The notes: generated by a model from the sequence alone, not told the origin. Counted from the first letter of the stretch, positions 8,549 through 17,863 are shown. The stretch is DNA of 64,000 nucleotides from Lachnospiraceae bacterium (GCA_902363825.1 CABJBK010000001.1:186001-250000), one strand, 5' to 3'. Numbers and translations: made by a program.

Positions 8549-9328
8549 ATGAAACAATTTCGTTTCCTTGTCTATGGAAAAGATGAGAGACAGCGCTGTT
8601 TAAAAGAAATTCTCGAAAACAGAGGGCATGTCGCAAAAAACGCGGAGGAGTCTTCTGCCGGTTTTTTTGATGCCATTTTGCTGCCGCTGCCGGAGACAGA
8701 GACTTTTTTTGGAAAGATCAAAGAGGAGCTTGTGCCGGGGCAGATTGTTTTCGGCGCAAATTTCGGGCAGAGTGTGGCGTGTCAGGCGAAAGAAAAAAAG
8801 ATCACGGTCGTGGATTACATGAAAGCGGACGGGGTGGCGGAAAAAAACGCGGTGTCCGTCGCGGAAGGGATCCTTGCGGAGGCGATCTGCGCCATGAAGG
8901 AAAATCTCTGTGGAAGCCGCTGTCTGGTGTGTGGGTTCGGGAGATGCGGAAGCCGGATCGCCGAGCGGCTGGCGGCGTGTCAGGCGGACGTGGATGTATT
9001 TGAAAAGGAAGACCAAAAAAGGCAGGCAGTGGAAGCGGCAGGTGCCACATGGAGGCCGCATGCGGATCCCGGAGCCTATGAACTGATCGTAAACACAGTG
9101 CCACAGCCGCTTTTTACGGGACAGGTGCTTTCACGATGCAAAAAAGAGGTCTGTATATTGGATCTCGCGTCCGGGAACGGCGGTGTGGATCTGGAAATCT
9201 GCAAAGCATATGGGATCTGCGCGAAACGGTGTCCGGGACTTCCGGCACGTTACGCGCCGAAGGCAGCGGCGAAGATACTGGCGGATGTGATCGAAAAAGA
9301 GATGGATGTGAGAAAAAAAGGGGAATAG
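8549..9328 (+). CDS. dpaA: dipicolinate synthase subunit A
   Basis: With DpaB it converts the tetrahydrodipicolinate precursor to dipicolinic acid, the calcium chelator of the spore core; it acts in the mother cell late in sporulation. The 259-residue protein (Bacillus SpoVFA is nearer 297) has an N-terminal region with LLPLPE, then a Rossmann-type CLVCGFGRCGSRIAERL segment, INTVP-like VNTVPQPL, DLASGNGGVD and a CPGLPARYAPKAAA C-terminus, all characteristic. The start follows GCAGGAGG. dpaB starts 3 bases after the stop. Confidence 0.92.
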   Translation: MKQFRFLVYGKDERQRCLKEILENRGHVAKNAEESSAGFFDAILLPLPETETFFGKIKEELVPGQIVFGANFGQSVACQAKEKKITVVDYMKADGVAEKNAVSVAEGILAEAICAMKENLCGSRCLVCGFGRCGSRIAERLAACQADVDVFEKEDQKRQAVEAAGATWRPHADPGAYELIVNTVPQPLFTGQVLSRCKKEVCILDLASGNGGVDLEICKAYGICAKRCPGLPARYAPKAAAKILADVIEKEMDVRKKGE

Positions 9329-9331
9329 GGA

Positions 9332-9916
9332 ATGGAAACAGAAAATAAAAAGACTGTGGGTGTTGCCATTACAGGATCTTTTTGCACACATGAGAAGATA
9401 AAAGAAACACTGCGGGATTTAAAAGCGCATGGCTGGCGTGTGATCCCGGTATTTTCGGAAAATGCGGCAAAGCTCGATACCCGCTTTGGAAAAGCGGCGG
9501 ATTTTGTGGCAGAAGTACAAAAGATCACCGGGGAACACGGGATTTTCACGATTCCGGAGGCGGAGCCGGCAGGGCCGAAAAAGCTGTTTGACGTCTTAAT
9601 CATCGTTCCCTGCACCGGAAACACACTCGCGAAGCTGTCGCTTGGGATCACCGATACCCCGGTGCTCATGGCGGCGAAAGCCCATCTGCGCAACGAAAGG
9701 CCGCTTGTGGTCGCACTCTCCACCAATGACGCGATGGGAATGAATTTTAAGAATATCGGGGCGTTATATAATGTAAAGCACATTTACTTTGTACCGTTTG
9801 GCCAGGATGACCCGGCAAAGAAGCCAAACTCCCTGATTTCGGACGTGGGGCGGATCCCGGATACGATCGAGGCGGCATGCGCGGGCAGACAGTTACAGCC
9901 GGTGCTTTTGCGTTAG
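9332..9916 (+). CDS. dpaB: dipicolinate synthase subunit B (flavoprotein)
   Basis: A 194-residue flavoprotein of the Flavoprotein/UbiX-like fold, partner of DpaA. It begins VGVAITGSFCTHEKI, contains IIVPCTGNTLAKLSLGITDTPVLMAAKAHLRN, the flavin-site pattern of SpoVFB, and then ALSTNDAMGMN. It is translationally close-coupled to dpaA and ends 46 bases before a strong terminator. Its presence implies the host forms endospores. Confidence 0.93.
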   Translation: METENKKTVGVAITGSFCTHEKIKETLRDLKAHGWRVIPVFSENAAKLDTRFGKAADFVAEVQKITGEHGIFTIPEAEPAGPKKLFDVLIIVPCTGNTLAKLSLGITDTPVLMAAKAHLRNERPLVVALSTNDAMGMNFKNIGALYNVKHIYFVPFGQDDPAKKPNSLISDVGRIPDTIEAACAGRQLQPVLLR

Positions 9917-9962
9917 CGCGCATCTGTCCGCGTTTCTCCTCCGGTAAGTTTTAAGCCGCATG

Positions 9963-10009
9963 AAAAAAAGATCTCCGAATGCGAAGACTGCGATTCGGAG
10001 ATCTTTTTT
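9963..10009. terminator. bidirectional rho-independent terminator
   Basis: The stem AGATCTCCGAAT / ATTCGGAGATCT closes on an 11-base loop and is flanked by an A run on the left and TTTTTT on the right. It can end dpaAB on the plus strand and asnB plus the cupin remnant on the minus strand. Confidence 0.85.
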
Positions 10010-10024
10010 GGTCAGAGCAGAAGT

Positions 10025-10252
10025 TTATTCGAGGATCAGTAAAAGTGCCATTTTAAATCTGCTGTTTGCGGTTACGCTGTGAAGTCCGTTTTTTTCAAAG
10101 CGGAAGCACTCACCGGCAGAGAGCTCGTAATCTTTGCCTTCATATCCGATCATTGCTTTTCCTTCCAGCGCGAAGACGATCGCTGATTCCGATCCTGGTC
10201 TCCATGTGTACCTGGGGAGAACAGCACAGAAACGACGATTCCGAATAAGAGA
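10025..10252 (-). pseudogene. C-terminal remnant of a cupin-domain gene
   Basis: Directly downstream of asnB on the same strand, in the same frame as asnB after its TAA, a 75-codon open stretch ends with TAA at 10025. It encodes a clear cupin C-terminal half: PGSESAIVFALEG, then YELSAGECFRFEKNG. There is no start codon. A neighbouring frame just upstream reads VVSVLFSPGTH, which would join on if one base were restored, so both a 5' truncation and a frameshift are visible. The parent may have been a stand-alone cupin or a regulator with a cupin tail. Confidence 0.65.
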
Positions 10253-12106
10253 TTAAAGCTCTATCGAAACATGGTATTTGCGGAGAAAATATTCAAGCTG
10301 GAGCAGATACGCGATCATCTGCGGGCCTGCCATAAGCTGCCCGTACCAGGGTGCGCCGTAATCTTTCGGATGCTCTAAAAAGAGCCGGAGCGCTTCCTGA
10401 TTTAACAGCGGAAGCAGGGGCGAGGCAGGATCTGAGAGCGCGTCTTTTAAGCGGTCTGTTAAGAGCGCTTCATATCCGGGATCATAGGTCTTGGGATATG
10501 GGCTTTTTTTGCGGAACAGGATCTCGTCGGGCAGAAGTCCCCTTGCGGACTGGCGCAGGATATTTTTTACGACACCGTCCTTTGCTTTCATTTCCCACGG
10601 AATATTAAAAACATAATCGACCAGAGTGCGGTCGGCAAACGGGACGCGCGCCTCCAGACCGCAGGACATACTGGTGCGGTCCATGCGGTTTAACAGCGTC
10701 TGCATGAAAAACCGGATGTTGAGATAACCGATGCGCCGCCGGTTTGCCTCGGTCTCATTTTCGCCTGGCAGGATATCCACATGGGTAATGGCATCGTCAT
10801 AAACCTGTTTTACATAAGCTTCCATATCCAATGTGCGAAGCAGCTCCGGCTCTAAAAGCTGCATGCGCGGAGCCAAAGAAGGTGTCCATGGAAATGTACC
10901 GCAGGAGAGGAATTTTTCCCGGTGAAACCACGGATAACCGCCGAACACCTCATCCGCGCACTCGCCGGTCAGAACCACCTTGTGGTGTGCCGAAACCTGC
11001 TCGCAGAAATACAGCAGAGAGGCGTCAATATCCGCCATACACGGAAAGTCATGGGCATCCACGGATTTTTTCAGATAGTCAGCCTGTATCTGGTTGGTGC
11101 ATTCTAAAAAGTGGTGTTCGCTGCCCAGAAAAGCGGCCATCTTTTCCACATAGGGGCGATCCTCCGAGGGCTGGAAACGGTTTGCCTGAAAATAACGGTG
11201 ATTGTCGGTGAAATCAAACGAGTAGGTGGCAAGGGTATGCCCCTTTTTCTTTGTCTCGGCGGCGCAGACGGCGGATACCAGGCTGGAATCGACGCCGCCG
11301 GATAAAAAGGTGCAGACCAGGACATCGGACACCATCTGGCGTCTGATCGCGTCAGTGACAAGAAAACGTGTCCTTTCAATCGTTTCCTCATAGGAATCTT
11401 CGTGCGGATGGCTTTTTAAAGAAAAATAAGAGGAGCTTCGGATGCCGGCTTTTGTCACGCAGAGACGTGTACCGGCGGGAAGTTCAAAAAAGCCGGAAAA
11501 GATCCCGTGTCCGGGGCTGCGCGCGGGGCCGAGCCCTAAAAGCTCATTGAGTCCGTCCCGTTTTAAGACGGCTTTTACGCCGGGAAAGCAGAACAGGCCT
11601 TTGGGTTCGGAGGAAAACAGAAAGGTTCCGTTTTGGATCGTATAAAATAATGGCTTGACACCGAACGGATCACGAAAGAGAGTGAGGGAATGGTGTCTCT
11701 CATCGTAGATCGCGAGTGAGAAGATCCCGTCCACATCCCGGATGAAATCGGCACCGAATGTCAGATAGGATAACAGGATCACCTCAGTATCGGACGTGGT
11801 CTTCGGGACGCAGCCTTGTGAGAGAAGCCTGCGCTTTAATACATCGGTGTTGTAGATCTCCCCGTTGTATACGATGTGACAGCACGCGTCCTTTATTGTC
11901 CGCGCCATGGGCTGATGCCCGCCCGCCGGATCGATGATTGATAATCTGGTGTGGGCAAGTCCGCAGTCCTGTGTGAGAAAAACACCGGAATCATCCGGGC
12001 CGCGTGGGGTGAGTGCCTGTTTCATATCCTGTAAGATCTGTTCATAAAGATGCCGCTTTGCCGTAAAGTCGGCGGAGGCATCAAAAAAACCTGAAATACC
12101 ACACAT
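10253..12106 (-). CDS. asnB: asparagine synthetase, glutamine-hydrolysing
   Basis: Makes asparagine from aspartate, glutamine and ATP. The 617-residue protein starts MCGISGF, so Cys2 is the glutaminase nucleophile after Met removal; the class II amidotransferase domain covers about 1-215, with the RLSIID and YNGEIYN motifs. The synthetase domain has the PP-loop FLSGGVDSS and GECADEVFGGYPW. Length fits the AsnB/AsnO type. The start has only a modest AGGAA site. An unrelated divergent gene begins 207 bases away, and a cupin remnant follows on the same strand. Confidence 0.93.
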   Translation of the reverse strand: MCGISGFFDASADFTAKRHLYEQILQDMKQALTPRGPDDSGVFLTQDCGLAHTRLSIIDPAGGHQPMARTIKDACCHIVYNGEIYNTDVLKRRLLSQGCVPKTTSDTEVILLSYLTFGADFIRDVDGIFSLAIYDERHHSLTLFRDPFGVKPLFYTIQNGTFLFSSEPKGLFCFPGVKAVLKRDGLNELLGLGPARSPGHGIFSGFFELPAGTRLCVTKAGIRSSSYFSLKSHPHEDSYEETIERTRFLVTDAIRRQMVSDVLVCTFLSGGVDSSLVSAVCAAETKKKGHTLATYSFDFTDNHRYFQANRFQPSEDRPYVEKMAAFLGSEHHFLECTNQIQADYLKKSVDAHDFPCMADIDASLLYFCEQVSAHHKVVLTGECADEVFGGYPWFHREKFLSCGTFPWTPSLAPRMQLLEPELLRTLDMEAYVKQVYDDAITHVDILPGENETEANRRRIGYLNIRFFMQTLLNRMDRTSMSCGLEARVPFADRTLVDYVFNIPWEMKAKDGVVKNILRQSARGLLPDEILFRKKSPYPKTYDPGYEALLTDRLKDALSDPASPLLPLLNQEALRLFLEHPKDYGAPWYGQLMAGPQMIAYLLQLEYFLRKYHVSIEL

Positions 12107-12233
12107 AAGAATACTGTTCCTGAAAAATAATTTCTCAGTAACTAGGATATGAAAGAACAGAACAAAACATGCGTTTTTTCATCTGAATCATTTTATAAAA
12201 TTGTGCAAAACAAACGAAAAAGTGCGAAAAAAC

Positions 12234-12262
12234 TTTAAAAAACTATGCAATTATGATATAAT
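12234..12262 (+). promoter_or_regulatory. promoter of the Fe-S chemoreceptor gene
   Basis: TTTAAA (12234-12239), 17 bases, then a perfect TATAAT (12257-12262), in an AT-rich stretch 50 bases before the ATG at 12314. The -35 box is weak. The 207-base gap to asnB shows no other clear element. Confidence 0.5.
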
Positions 12263-12313
12263 AGATTCAGACAATAAAACAACAAGTAGACAGTTAGAGA
12301 GCGAGGGAGTTTT

Positions 12314-13369
12314 ATGACAGAAGAGAAAAACGCACTTGTATTTACAAATGATAATTGTATCGGATGCAATAAGTGTATCAGCGTCTGTAGTTGCATGGGT
12401 GCATGTGTGTCACATGTCGTGGACGGAATTAACCGAATTGACGTGGATAGTGACAAATGCATTGCCTGTGGCGCCTGTTTTGATGTATGTGAGCACCACG
12501 CAAGAGAATTTGCGGATGATACAGAGCGCTTCTTTGAAGATTTGAAAAAGGGCGAACGGATATCACTTTTGATTGCGCCGGCATTCAAAGCCAACTACCC
12601 ATCGGAATATGGTACGGTGCTCGGAGGACTGAAAAAGCTCGGAGTGAACCGCATGATCAGCGTTTCCTTCGGAGCGGATATTACTACCTGGGGATATTTG
12701 AATTATATTGACAAATATGGATTTACCGGCGGGATCTCACAGCCCTGTCCGGCGGTTGTCGGCTATATCGAGCGTTATCTGCCGGAACTTCTGCCGAAGC
12801 TGTTTCCGGTACAGAGCCCGATGATGTGCGCGGCAATCTATGCCAGAAAGCAGATGGGCATTACTGACAAATTCGCGTTTTTAAGCCCGTGTATCGCAAA
12901 GAAAATGGAGATCGAGGATGGAAACAACGGTGGTTATATTTCCTATAATGTGACCTTTGACCATCTGATGCAGTATATCCGCGAACACGGCATTTCAGGA
13001 GAGAATGCGACCGATGAGGTAGAGTACGGACTTGGTTCCATTTACCCGACACCGGGCGGACTCAAAGAAAATGTATACTGGTTCCTTGGTGAAAGTGTGT
13101 TTATCCGTCAGATCGAGGGTGAAAAACACATGTATGAATACCTTGAGCGCAACAGGGAGAAGATCGCGAAGGACAAGACCCCGTATCTGTTCATCGATGC
13201 GTTAAACTGTGCAAACGGCTGTATCTGCGGTACCGCGGTCGAAGAGGACAAAGCGAATACTGATGACGCGCTGTGCGCACTGTTAAAGATCCGGGAATCC
13301 GTTAAAAAAGATAAAGGCATGAGCGCGTGGGCGAAGAAGCTTTCTCCGAAACAGCGCTTAAAAAATTAA
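12314..13369 (+). CDS. hydrogenase-like Fe-S sensory protein, N-terminal part (frameshifted gene)
   Basis: The 351 residues hold two ferredoxin-like 4Fe-4S motifs ([11 protein letters not shown], about 15-25, and [11 protein letters not shown], about 51-61) and then a domain like the C-terminal part of [FeFe]-hydrogenase large subunits. The H-cluster signatures are altered: QPCPAVV for [14 protein letters not shown] close to MPC..K..E, and CANGCICG in place of the usual C..GC. A catalytic H-cluster is thus doubtful; a redox or H2 sensor is likelier. The frame stops at TAA 13367-13369, while the natural continuation lies in the -1 frame. Restoring one A in the six-A run, or -1 slippage at 13360-13366, would give one protein of about 650 residues. 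Confidence 0.8.
   Translation: MTEEKNALVFTNDNCIGCNKCISVCSCMGACVSHVVDGINRIDVDSDKCIACGACFDVCEHHAREFADDTERFFEDLKKGERISLLIAPAFKANYPSEYGTVLGGLKKLGVNRMISVSFGADITTWGYLNYIDKYGFTGGISQPCPAVVGYIERYLPELLPKLFPVQSPMMCAAIYARKQMGITDKFAFLSPCIAKKMEIEDGNNGGYISYNVTFDHLMQYIREHGISGENATDEVEYGLGSIYPTPGGLKENVYWFLGESVFIRQIEGEKHMYEYLERNREKIAKDKTPYLFIDALNCANGCICGTAVEEDKANTDDALCALLKIRESVKKDKGMSAWAKKLSPKQRLKN
13360..13366 (+). other. slippery heptamer A-AAA-AAT directly before a stop codon
   Basis: In the upstream frame the codons are TTA AAA AAT TAA. A_AAA_AAT fits the X_XXY_YYZ pattern for -1 slippage, and the next codon is a stop, which favours it. A stem GGTACAC/GTGTACC lies about 45 bases downstream, further than the usual stimulator, and I see no strong Shine-Dalgarno-like stimulator upstream. 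A simple one-base loss from an A7 run explains the data equally well. Confidence 0.5.
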
Positions 13370-14265
13370 ACCAGCAGTTTAAGAACCTGGATCTTTCCGA
13401 TTATCTGCGCAGGTACACAGACCGTTCTGCGCAGTGTACCTACGAGAAACCAAGTGCCACACAGTTAAATGAGATATTTGCTTCCATGAATAAGAATACA
13501 CAAAAAGAACAGACCATCGACTGTTCCGCATGCGGTTATCAGTCCTGTAAACAGATGGCAGAGGCGATCTTTAACGGATTTAACCGGAAAGAAAACTGCA
13601 TCCATTATGTAAAGAGCATCGTGCAGATCGAAAAAGAGCACGCGGAAGAGCTGGCCGAGGAAGTAAAGCAGGAAAAGATTGAAGTAGAGAACGGGCGTAA
13701 GAGAGTGTTAGAAGCGGTCAACACGATTCATGAGGAGTTCGCGACCCTGTATCAGTCTGTGGATGACATGGCGGCGGGAAATGAGAACAATGCCAACGAG
13801 AGTACGGGAATTTCCGGCGATATGCAGGAAGTATTCCGGTTCTGCGAGAACTTGAGCAACGCGATGGGAGATATCGAAAAGCTGTTAGAAGAACTTTCGA
13901 AGAACAATGCCGAGGTCGTATCCATTGCGTCCCAGACAAACCTGCTTGCGTTAAACGCAAGTATCGAGGCGGCAAGAGCAGGAGAGGCAGGAAAAGGATT
14001 TGCGGTTGTTGCGGGAGAGATCAACAATCTTGCTACGGATTCCAGAAATACCGCGAACCGCAGCAGTGAGAGCCAGGAGCAGATCCTCGCGTCGATCAGT
14101 TCGATCGTTGCGGATGCCGACAAGCTGATGGAGATCGTGCATGCAGTCAATGACCGTACACAGAATCTGGCAGCTTCCACCGAAGAGATATCCGCTTCCG
14201 CACAGGTGATCTTAGAGACGGCGGATCATGTAAAAGCGAGCCTGCAGTCGCTTGTTTCGGAATAA
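13366..14265 (+). CDS. continuation of the Fe-S sensory protein: 4Fe-4S segment and MCP signalling domain
   Basis: This -1 frame continues the upstream protein. It opens with [19 protein letters not shown], then a compact Cys motif [16 protein letters not shown] with a further Cys (the 4Fe-4S segment usual in such sensors), a coiled coil, and a methyl-accepting chemotaxis hairpin whose tip reads [19 protein letters not shown]. There is no membrane helix, so the receptor is cytoplasmic and would signal to CheA/CheW. The only in-frame start before it, GTG at 13327, has no ribosome site and lies inside the upstream frame, which argues that the part is made only by frameshift or is dead. It would couple a redox cue to motility. 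Confidence 0.75.
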   Translation, partial: LNQQFKNLDLSDYLRRYTDRSAQCTYEKPSATQLNEIFASMNKNTQKEQTIDCSACGYQSCKQMAEAIFNGFNRKENCIHYVKSIVQIEKEHAEELAEEVKQEKIEVENGRKRVLEAVNTIHEEFATLYQSVDDMAAGNENNANESTGISGDMQEVFRFCENLSNAMGDIEKLLEELSKNNAEVVSIASQTNLLALNASIEAARAGEAGKGFAVVAGEINNLATDSRNTANRSSESQEQILASISSIVADADKLMEIVHAVNDRTQNLAASTEEISASAQVILETADHVKASLQSLVSE

Positions 14266-14636
14266 AAACAAAATATTTTTTAATAAGTTTCTTCCTATTA
14301 TAATGTAACAAAAAAAGAATAAGAAGAAAAAGTGAATAAAAGTAAAAAGAAAAGCCAATGAGAAAGCGGAAGAATTGTGTTTGAATGAAAAACAATCTGA
14401 AAAAATCAGGAAAACACAGTTCTTCCGTTTTGATTGAAATGGCGTAAGTCAGCGAAAACTAAAAAACCGAGTGCAGAGGTAGGAAAAACGGGTGTACGCA
14501 TCAGACGGACATCTTGCCGGGCATGAAAAACACGGTGTATATATATGCGACAAAAACTAATAAAAACACGACACAAAAATGGCGAAAAATGGAGAAAAAC
14601 GGAGTTTATGCAAGATGCCGAAAGCAAAAAATAACC
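14266..14636. other. long AT-rich intergenic region, no gene found
   Basis: About 370 bases between the chemoreceptor and the opp promoter. I find no ORF with a ribosome site and no tRNA-like fold. An 11-mer, TCAGACGGACA (14501-14511), recurs at 14792-14802 just before oppB, each time preceded by GTAC, and may be a regulator site. Confidence 0.4.
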
Positions 14637-14665
14637 TTGACAGATTGAAAAAAACATTTTAAAAT
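14637..14665 (+). promoter_or_regulatory. opp operon promoter
   Basis: TTGACA at 14637-14642, a 17-base spacer, and TAAAAT at 14660-14665 (five of six to consensus). It would start an RNA near 14672 that runs into the terminator at 14729 before oppB. Confidence 0.65.
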
Positions 14666-14728
14666 CATTCACGACTGTAAAGCCTGATATGCGGAAATTG
14701 TATAAGAATGGAAGGTATGACACAAGGG

Positions 14729-14760
14729 AGTGTATAGGTTATACTATACGCTTTTTTTTT
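14729..14760 (+). terminator. leader terminator (possible attenuator) before oppB
   Basis: A 9-bp stem (14729-14737 with 14744-14752, one G-U pair) with a 6-base loop is followed by a run of nine T. It lies between the opp promoter and oppB, so full-length opp mRNA needs readthrough or antitermination. I could not identify a riboswitch class in the preceding 60 bases. Confidence 0.75.
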
Positions 14761-14841
14761 ACCCGAAGTAAATAAAAGACAAACGTACATGTCAGACGGA
14801 CAGTGATGACAACGATACTACAAGTTAAGGAGAGGATTTTT

Positions 14842-15753
14842 TTGAACAAGTATGTCATAAAAAGAATTGGTCTTGCGATTGTTACGCTGGTCATTATCAG
14901 CTTAATCACATTCTTTGCCATGAATGCGATTCCGGGCGGACCATTTGACACAGAAAAGGCAACGAGCCCGGAGGTAAAGGCAGTATTAGAGAAACGTTAC
15001 AACCTGGATAAACCGATTGTGGAACAGTATTTCATTTATATGGGAAACCTGCTGCACGGTGACTGGGGGGTAAGTATCAAGACCGGACGTGATATCTGGC
15101 AGACAATGTCCACCAGTTTTTCGATCAGTGCGAAGCTTGGTGGCATGGCGCTTCTCATATCCGTTATTTTCGGTGTTGTACTCGGAAGTATCGCAGCCCT
15201 GACAAGAAACAAATGGCCGGATCGTCTGATCGTATTTTTTACGACCCTTATGACGGCGATGCCGAGTTTCGTTCTGGCGACGCTCTTACTCTACCTGTTC
15301 TGTATCAAACTCGGATGGATCCAGGTATGGAGCGCACACTCACATAACTACCTGCTTCCGGTGATCTCACTGGCGTTATATCCGATGGCATATATCACCC
15401 GTCTGACAAAGACCAGTATGCTGGATGCGCTGGGACAGGATTATGTCCGTACCGCGCGTGCCAAAGGTGTTTCCCAGGCGAAAGTTATTTTCAAACATAC
15501 ACTGCGGAATGCCCTGATCCCGGTTGTTACCTATGTAGGACCGGAGATCGCGTATATCATCACAGGTTCCATGGTCGTGGAAAATATTTTTACGATCGGC
15601 GGACTGGGACAGAAATTCGTTACCAGCATTTACAACCGTGATTATACGATGATCATGGCAACCACCATGTTCCTTGCGATCATCATGGTCATTGCGAACC
15701 TGCTTACCGACATTGCATACAAGTGCATTGATCCGCGAATTAATTTGGAATAG
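14842..15753 (+). CDS. oppB: oligopeptide ABC transporter permease OppB
   Basis: One of two membrane subunits of a peptide importer. The 303 residues begin NKYVIKRIGLAIVTLVII with a first helix, then the ITFFAMNAIPGGPF segment typical of OppB/DppB, five further helices, and the EAA loop (DYVRTARAKG) that contacts the ATPase subunits. An ATG at 14803 is in frame, but TTG at 14842 has AAGGAGAGG 6 bases upstream and gives the family N-terminus. It opens an oppB-C-D-F-A operon. Confidence 0.92.
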   Translation: MNKYVIKRIGLAIVTLVIISLITFFAMNAIPGGPFDTEKATSPEVKAVLEKRYNLDKPIVEQYFIYMGNLLHGDWGVSIKTGRDIWQTMSTSFSISAKLGGMALLISVIFGVVLGSIAALTRNKWPDRLIVFFTTLMTAMPSFVLATLLLYLFCIKLGWIQVWSAHSHNYLLPVISLALYPMAYITRLTKTSMLDALGQDYVRTARAKGVSQAKVIFKHTLRNALIPVVTYVGPEIAYIITGSMVVENIFTIGGLGQKFVTSIYNRDYTMIMATTMFLAIIMVIANLLTDIAYKCIDPRINLE

Positions 15754-15764
15754 GAGGCCCGGAT

Positions 15765-16838
15765 ATGTCTAATGAGAACGGAATGCCGAAGAAGAATGTG
15801 CTCAGCGCACAGATAGATTTAAGTAAATTTGATTTTGCGACCGAAGAAGAGAAAAAGCAGCAGGATGTCATGAGTGAGTCCACTACTTTCTTTAAGGACA
15901 GTATGAAACGTCTGCGGAAAAACCCGTTGGCGATGGGAAGTATCATCGTACTGATCCTGATCCTTCTTGTGATCATTTTCGCACCGAAGATCGTACCGTA
16001 CGGTTATTCGGAGATCATTACCGTAGACGGAGTGAGAGATAAGACAGCGAAGAACCTCGCACCGTTTACCTATTCAAAAATGGAACAGAAATACATCGAA
16101 AAAGGCGGTACTGTATTCCCGCACATTTTCGGAACTGACGAACAGTGCCGTGACTACTTTATCCGTGTGGTTTACGGAACAAGAGTTTCTTTGAGTGTCG
16201 GTCTGTTCGCAAGTATCATCGTCCTTATCATCGGTGTGGTCTACGGCTCCATATCCGGTTACGCGGGTGGAAAAGTCGATCTGATCATGATGCGTATTGT
16301 CGATATCATATATTCACTGCCGGATCTTCTAATGGTCATCCTGCTTAGCGTGGTACTTGGAGAAACGCTTGGAACGGCGATCAAGGGAACGGTCTTTGCA
16401 AAACTCGGAAGTAATATGTTATCTTTGTTTATCGTATTCGGACTGTTATACTGGGTAAGTATGGCGCGTCTGGTGCGTGGACAGATCCTTACGATCAAGC
16501 AGAACGATTATGTACTGGCTTCGAGAGCGATCGGTACTCCGGCATCCCGGATCATCCGTACGCACATCCTGCCGAACTGTCTTTCTGTTATCATTATTTC
16601 CGTAGCATTGCAGATCCCTTCCGCAATCTTTACCGAGAGCTATTTAAGTTTCTTAGGTCTTGGTGTACAGGCTCCGATGCCGTCGCTTGGTTCCCTGGCG
16701 AACGCGGCGAGAGACGGACTGACCAGTTATCCGTACAAACTGATTTTCCCGGCTGTTACCATCGTCCTTATCGTGTTGGCATTTAACCTGTTAGGTGACG
16801 GACTTCGTGATGCATTAGATCCGAAGCTGAAGAAATAA
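15765..16838 (+). CDS. oppC: oligopeptide ABC transporter permease OppC
   Basis: The second permease subunit, 357 residues. A cytoplasmic N-terminus of about 60 residues precedes the first helix (MGSIIVLILILLVIIFAP). A periplasm-facing-type loop with HIFGTDEQCRDYF, the OppC signature of GTDxxGRD, follows, then five helices and the EAA loop (DYVLASRAIGTP). It starts 11 bases after oppB behind AGGAGG-like sequence, consistent with coupled translation. Confidence 0.93.
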   Translation: MSNENGMPKKNVLSAQIDLSKFDFATEEEKKQQDVMSESTTFFKDSMKRLRKNPLAMGSIIVLILILLVIIFAPKIVPYGYSEIITVDGVRDKTAKNLAPFTYSKMEQKYIEKGGTVFPHIFGTDEQCRDYFIRVVYGTRVSLSVGLFASIIVLIIGVVYGSISGYAGGKVDLIMMRIVDIIYSLPDLLMVILLSVVLGETLGTAIKGTVFAKLGSNMLSLFIVFGLLYWVSMARLVRGQILTIKQNDYVLASRAIGTPASRIIRTHILPNCLSVIIISVALQIPSAIFTESYLSFLGLGVQAPMPSLGSLANAARDGLTSYPYKLIFPAVTIVLIVLAFNLLGDGLRDALDPKLKK

Positions 16839-16852
16839 GGGAGGCATGGACA

Positions 16853-17863
16853 GTGAGTGAATATTTATTACAGGTAAAAGATTTACATACATCATTTTTT
16901 ACAGATTCCGGAGAGGTAAAGGCGGTAAACGGCGTTTCCTTTAATCTGGAAGCCGGAAAGACACTTGGAATTGTAGGAGAAAGTGGTTCCGGAAAGAGTG
17001 TTACCGCGTATTCCATTATGCAGATTCTTGCGGATACCGGAAAGATCGTAAGTGGTGAGGTATTATATAAGGGTGAGGATATCACCAAGTGGAACAAAAA
17101 ACAGATGCAGGGATTTCGTGGAAAGAAATGTTCCATTATCTTCCAGGATCCGATGACCAGCTTAAATCCGGTATTTACCATCGGAAACCAGCTGATGGAA
17201 GCGATTCTGCTCCACACGGACCGTAACAAAGAACAGGCAAGGGAGCGCGCGATCGAGATGCTGACCTTAGTCGGTGTCAATGAGCCGGAAAAACGTCTGA
17301 AACAGTATCCGCACGAGTTGTCCGGCGGTATGCGCCAGCGTGTGATGATCGCCATGGCACTTGCCTGTGAACCGGATATCCTGATCGCGGATGAACCAAC
17401 GACCGCGCTTGACGTAACGATCCAGGCACAGATCTTAGAGCTGATGCAGGAACTGCAGAAGAAGATGGGAATGGCGATCATCATGGTTACACATGACCTC
17501 GGTGTGATTGCCGACATGTGTGATGAGATTATCGTCATGTATGGTGGACGTGTCTGTGAGCGTGGTACCGCGGATGCGATCTTCTATGATCCACGTCATG
17601 AATACACCAAGGGACTGCTTCGCTCCATTCCGAGCGTAAGCCGTATGAAAGAACGGCTTGTACCGATCGGCGGTACACCGATCAATCTGTTAAATATGCC
17701 AAAGGGCTGTGCGTTCTGTGCCCGCTGTGACAAAGCAATGAAGATCTGTCTGGACACAGTACCGGAAGAACTTCGCGTAGGCGAAACACATCTTGCAAGC
17801 TGCTGGATGAATGTAAAAGCCCAGTATGAGGCCGAAAACGGAGGTATCAGCAATGAGCAGTAA
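16853..17863 (+). CDS. oppD: oligopeptide ABC transporter ATPase OppD
   Basis: First ATPase subunit, 336 residues. Walker A GESGSGKS (about 43-50), Q-loop [14 protein letters not shown] signature LSGGMRQR, Walker [13 protein letters not shown] and switch His in VTHDLG are all intact. The C-terminus has the oligopeptide-family extension with cysteines (CAFCARC, later ASCW) that in relatives binds a 4Fe-4S cluster. The start is GTG, 8 bases after GGGAGG. It overlaps oppF by 11 bases. Confidence 0.94.
   Translation: MSEYLLQVKDLHTSFFTDSGEVKAVNGVSFNLEAGKTLGIVGESGSGKSVTAYSIMQILADTGKIVSGEVLYKGEDITKWNKKQMQGFRGKKCSIIFQDPMTSLNPVFTIGNQLMEAILLHTDRNKEQARERAIEMLTLVGVNEPEKRLKQYPHELSGGMRQRVMIAMALACEPDILIADEPTTALDVTIQAQILELMQELQKKMGMAIIMVTHDLGVIADMCDEIIVMYGGRVCERGTADAIFYDPRHEYTKGLLRSIPSVSRMKERLVPIGGTPINLLNMPKGCAFCARCDKAMKICLDTVPEELRVGETHLASCWMNVKAQYEAENGGISNEQ

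Noticed and set aside
10066..10248. Plus-strand frame opposite the cupin remnant
   Set aside because: It is the antisense of the cupin codons, with no ribosome site and an Arg-rich, non-protein-like composition.
12314..13369. Calling the Fe-S protein a catalytic [FeFe] hydrogenase
   Set aside because: The H-cluster motifs are altered and the product continues into a chemotaxis signalling domain, which favours a sensor.
14406..14723. Minus-strand frame of about 105 codons in the gap before oppB
   Set aside because: Phe/Ser/Cys-rich translation of AT-rich intergenic DNA; it overlaps the opp promoter and has no recognisable family or ribosome site.
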